DNA of 6,120 bases from Acidobacteriota bacterium (GTDB taxonomy: Bacteria > Acidobacteriota > Blastocatellia > Pyrinomonadales > Pyrinomonadaceae). The stretch lies in assembly GCA_013140875.1 (NCBI GenBank), contig JABFSB010000061.1:1-6120 (forward strand). Direction: 5' to 3'. The translations under genes were made by a program, and so were the position numbers. Shown here piece after piece: positions 5,615 through 6,120 of this stretch (positions are counted from its first letter, which is position 1; each line of letters starts with the position of its first letter). The notes under the pieces are model-generated. The model saw only the letters and a program-made list of their open reading frames with translations, did not search any database and was not told where the DNA came from.

Positions 5615-5728
5615 CTAACCTGCGATCCATAATAGTGCCGATGCGGCCAGCATCAGCAATACCGGCGCAAATGCGAGAGCGGTGATGAATATTGCTTCGT
5701 TACGGAATGTAGTGTTAGGCGGCTTCAC
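5615..5728 (-). CDS. Possible small membrane protein, 37 aa, overlapping the end of cmk
   Basis: A short open frame starts at GTG (5728-5726), inside the last codons of cmk, and ends at TAG (5617-5615). It overlaps cmk by 14 nt. The peptide begins MKPPNTTFRNEA (GTG read as Met), followed by about 24 mostly hydrophobic residues (IFITALAFAPVLLMLAASAL plus LWIAG), consistent with one transmembrane helix. The overlap would allow translational coupling to cmk. Against it: the start is GTG, no clear Shine-Dalgarno site is visible, and 37 codons is short enough to arise by chance. I do not recognise a family. Confidence 0.35.
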   Translation of the reverse strand: MKPPNTTFRNEAIFITALAFAPVLLMLAASALLWIAG

Positions 5729-6120
5729 TTTTCACAACACGCACGGCGGCCAGCATTTGTTCAAAAACCTCAGAAAGATCCAATTCGCTGGTATCGATCA
5801 CGACAGCGTCGTCCGCTATGGTGAGAGGTGAATCTTCGCGGGATACGTCGCGTTCGTCGCGTTCGTTTATTTCGGCGAGGGTTTGTTCGTAGGTAGAGAT
5901 ACGGCCTTTGGCTTTGTCTTCCTGAAAACGCCGGCGGGCACGGGCTTCAGGCTTGGCCGTGAGAAAAAATTTTACGTCTGCGTTAGGGAACACAACGCTG
6001 CCGATGTCGCGGCCTTCGAGCACGCAGCCCTTGGCGGCGTTTCGACCAATCTGCCGCTGGTGTTCGACCATCACTCGGCGGACGGTGGAATTGGTCGAAA
6101 CAATCGACGCCGCTTGAGCG
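5715..6120 (-). CDS. cmk: Cytidylate kinase Cmk, C-terminal part (cut by right edge)
   Basis: Cmk is a cytoplasmic NMP kinase that phosphorylates CMP and dCMP using ATP, for nucleotide recycling. The frame stays open to the right edge and gives 134 codons, against roughly 220-230 for the full family, so the P-loop N-terminus lies outside the window. The visible part starts AQAASIVSTNSTVRRVMVEH and contains the family core LEGRDIGSVVFPNADVKFFL. It continues with TAKPEARARRR, then the lid-region motif NERDERDVSRE, then SPLTIADDAVVIDTSEL and a C-terminal helix. The ATG or GTG near 6074 is internal to the domain and is not the real start. The stop is TAA at 5717-5715. A possible short ORF overlaps its end, and the tRNA pair follows under its own promoter. 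Confidence 0.95.
   Translation of the reverse strand, partial: AQAASIVSTNSTVRRVMVEHQRQIGRNAAKGCVLEGRDIGSVVFPNADVKFFLTAKPEARARRRFQEDKAKGRISTYEQTLAEINERDERDVSREDSPLTIADDAVVIDTSELDLSEVFEQMLAAVRVVKSEAA

Noticed and set aside
5438..5632. Plus-strand ORF of 64 aa starting MPPARLERATHSL
   Set aside because: It is antisense to tRNA-Arg. PARLERATHSL-type peptides are a well-known spurious translation of tRNA genes.
1..6120. Search for defence, mobile-element or secondary-metabolism modules
   Set aside because: No transposase, integrase, nuclease, toxin-antitoxin or biosynthetic genes were found; the genes are core functions plus two exported proteins.

Overview
The window is a 6.1 kb piece of bacterial chromosome with moderate GC. 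Every gene I can support lies on the minus strand, so transcription runs from high to low coordinates. The best taxonomic guess is Acidobacteriota, perhaps Blastocatellia. It rests on three things: a secreted FG-GAP/VCBS-type protein with DYDGDGKTD-like loops, a secreted subtilase ending in a BACON-like domain, and a split rfaE1/rfaE2 pair followed by a hypothetical protein of a type I associate with that phylum. This is inference, because no marker gene is complete.

In transcription order: (1) the C-terminal 134 codons of cytidylate kinase (cmk) enter from the right edge, and a possible 37-residue membrane peptide overlaps the cmk stop. (2) A clear sigma70-like promoter precedes tRNA-Arg(UCU) and tRNA-His(GUG), which lie 15 nt apart. 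(3) Next come two secreted proteins: an S8 serine protease with signal peptide, propeptide, intact catalytic residues and a C-terminal BACON-like domain, then, behind its own predicted promoter, a six-loop FG-GAP/VCBS-type calcium-binding protein. The second ends at a strong rho-independent terminator. (4) Beyond the terminator is a compact housekeeping cluster: rfaE1 (heptose-7-P kinase), rfaE2 (heptose-1-P adenylyltransferase), a conserved-looking hypothetical protein, and rsmE (16S rRNA m3U1498 methyltransferase), which is cut by the left edge.

rfaE1 and rfaE2 together would carry out the kinase and nucleotidyl-transfer steps of ADP-heptose synthesis for the LPS inner core, which fits a diderm cell. 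The protease and FG-GAP protein are exported and have no visible link to that pathway. cmk, the tRNAs and rsmE are core functions.

I see no novel multi-gene system. The most unusual structure is an imperfect inverted repeat (ACCACAGAGACAC-type arms) between rfaE2 and the hypothetical gene. Its right arm encodes the C-terminal tail of RfaE2. Its left arm lies just upstream of the next start codon and abuts an exact 16-bp copy of the rsmE start region. The possible small membrane ORF after cmk is the other item worth checking.
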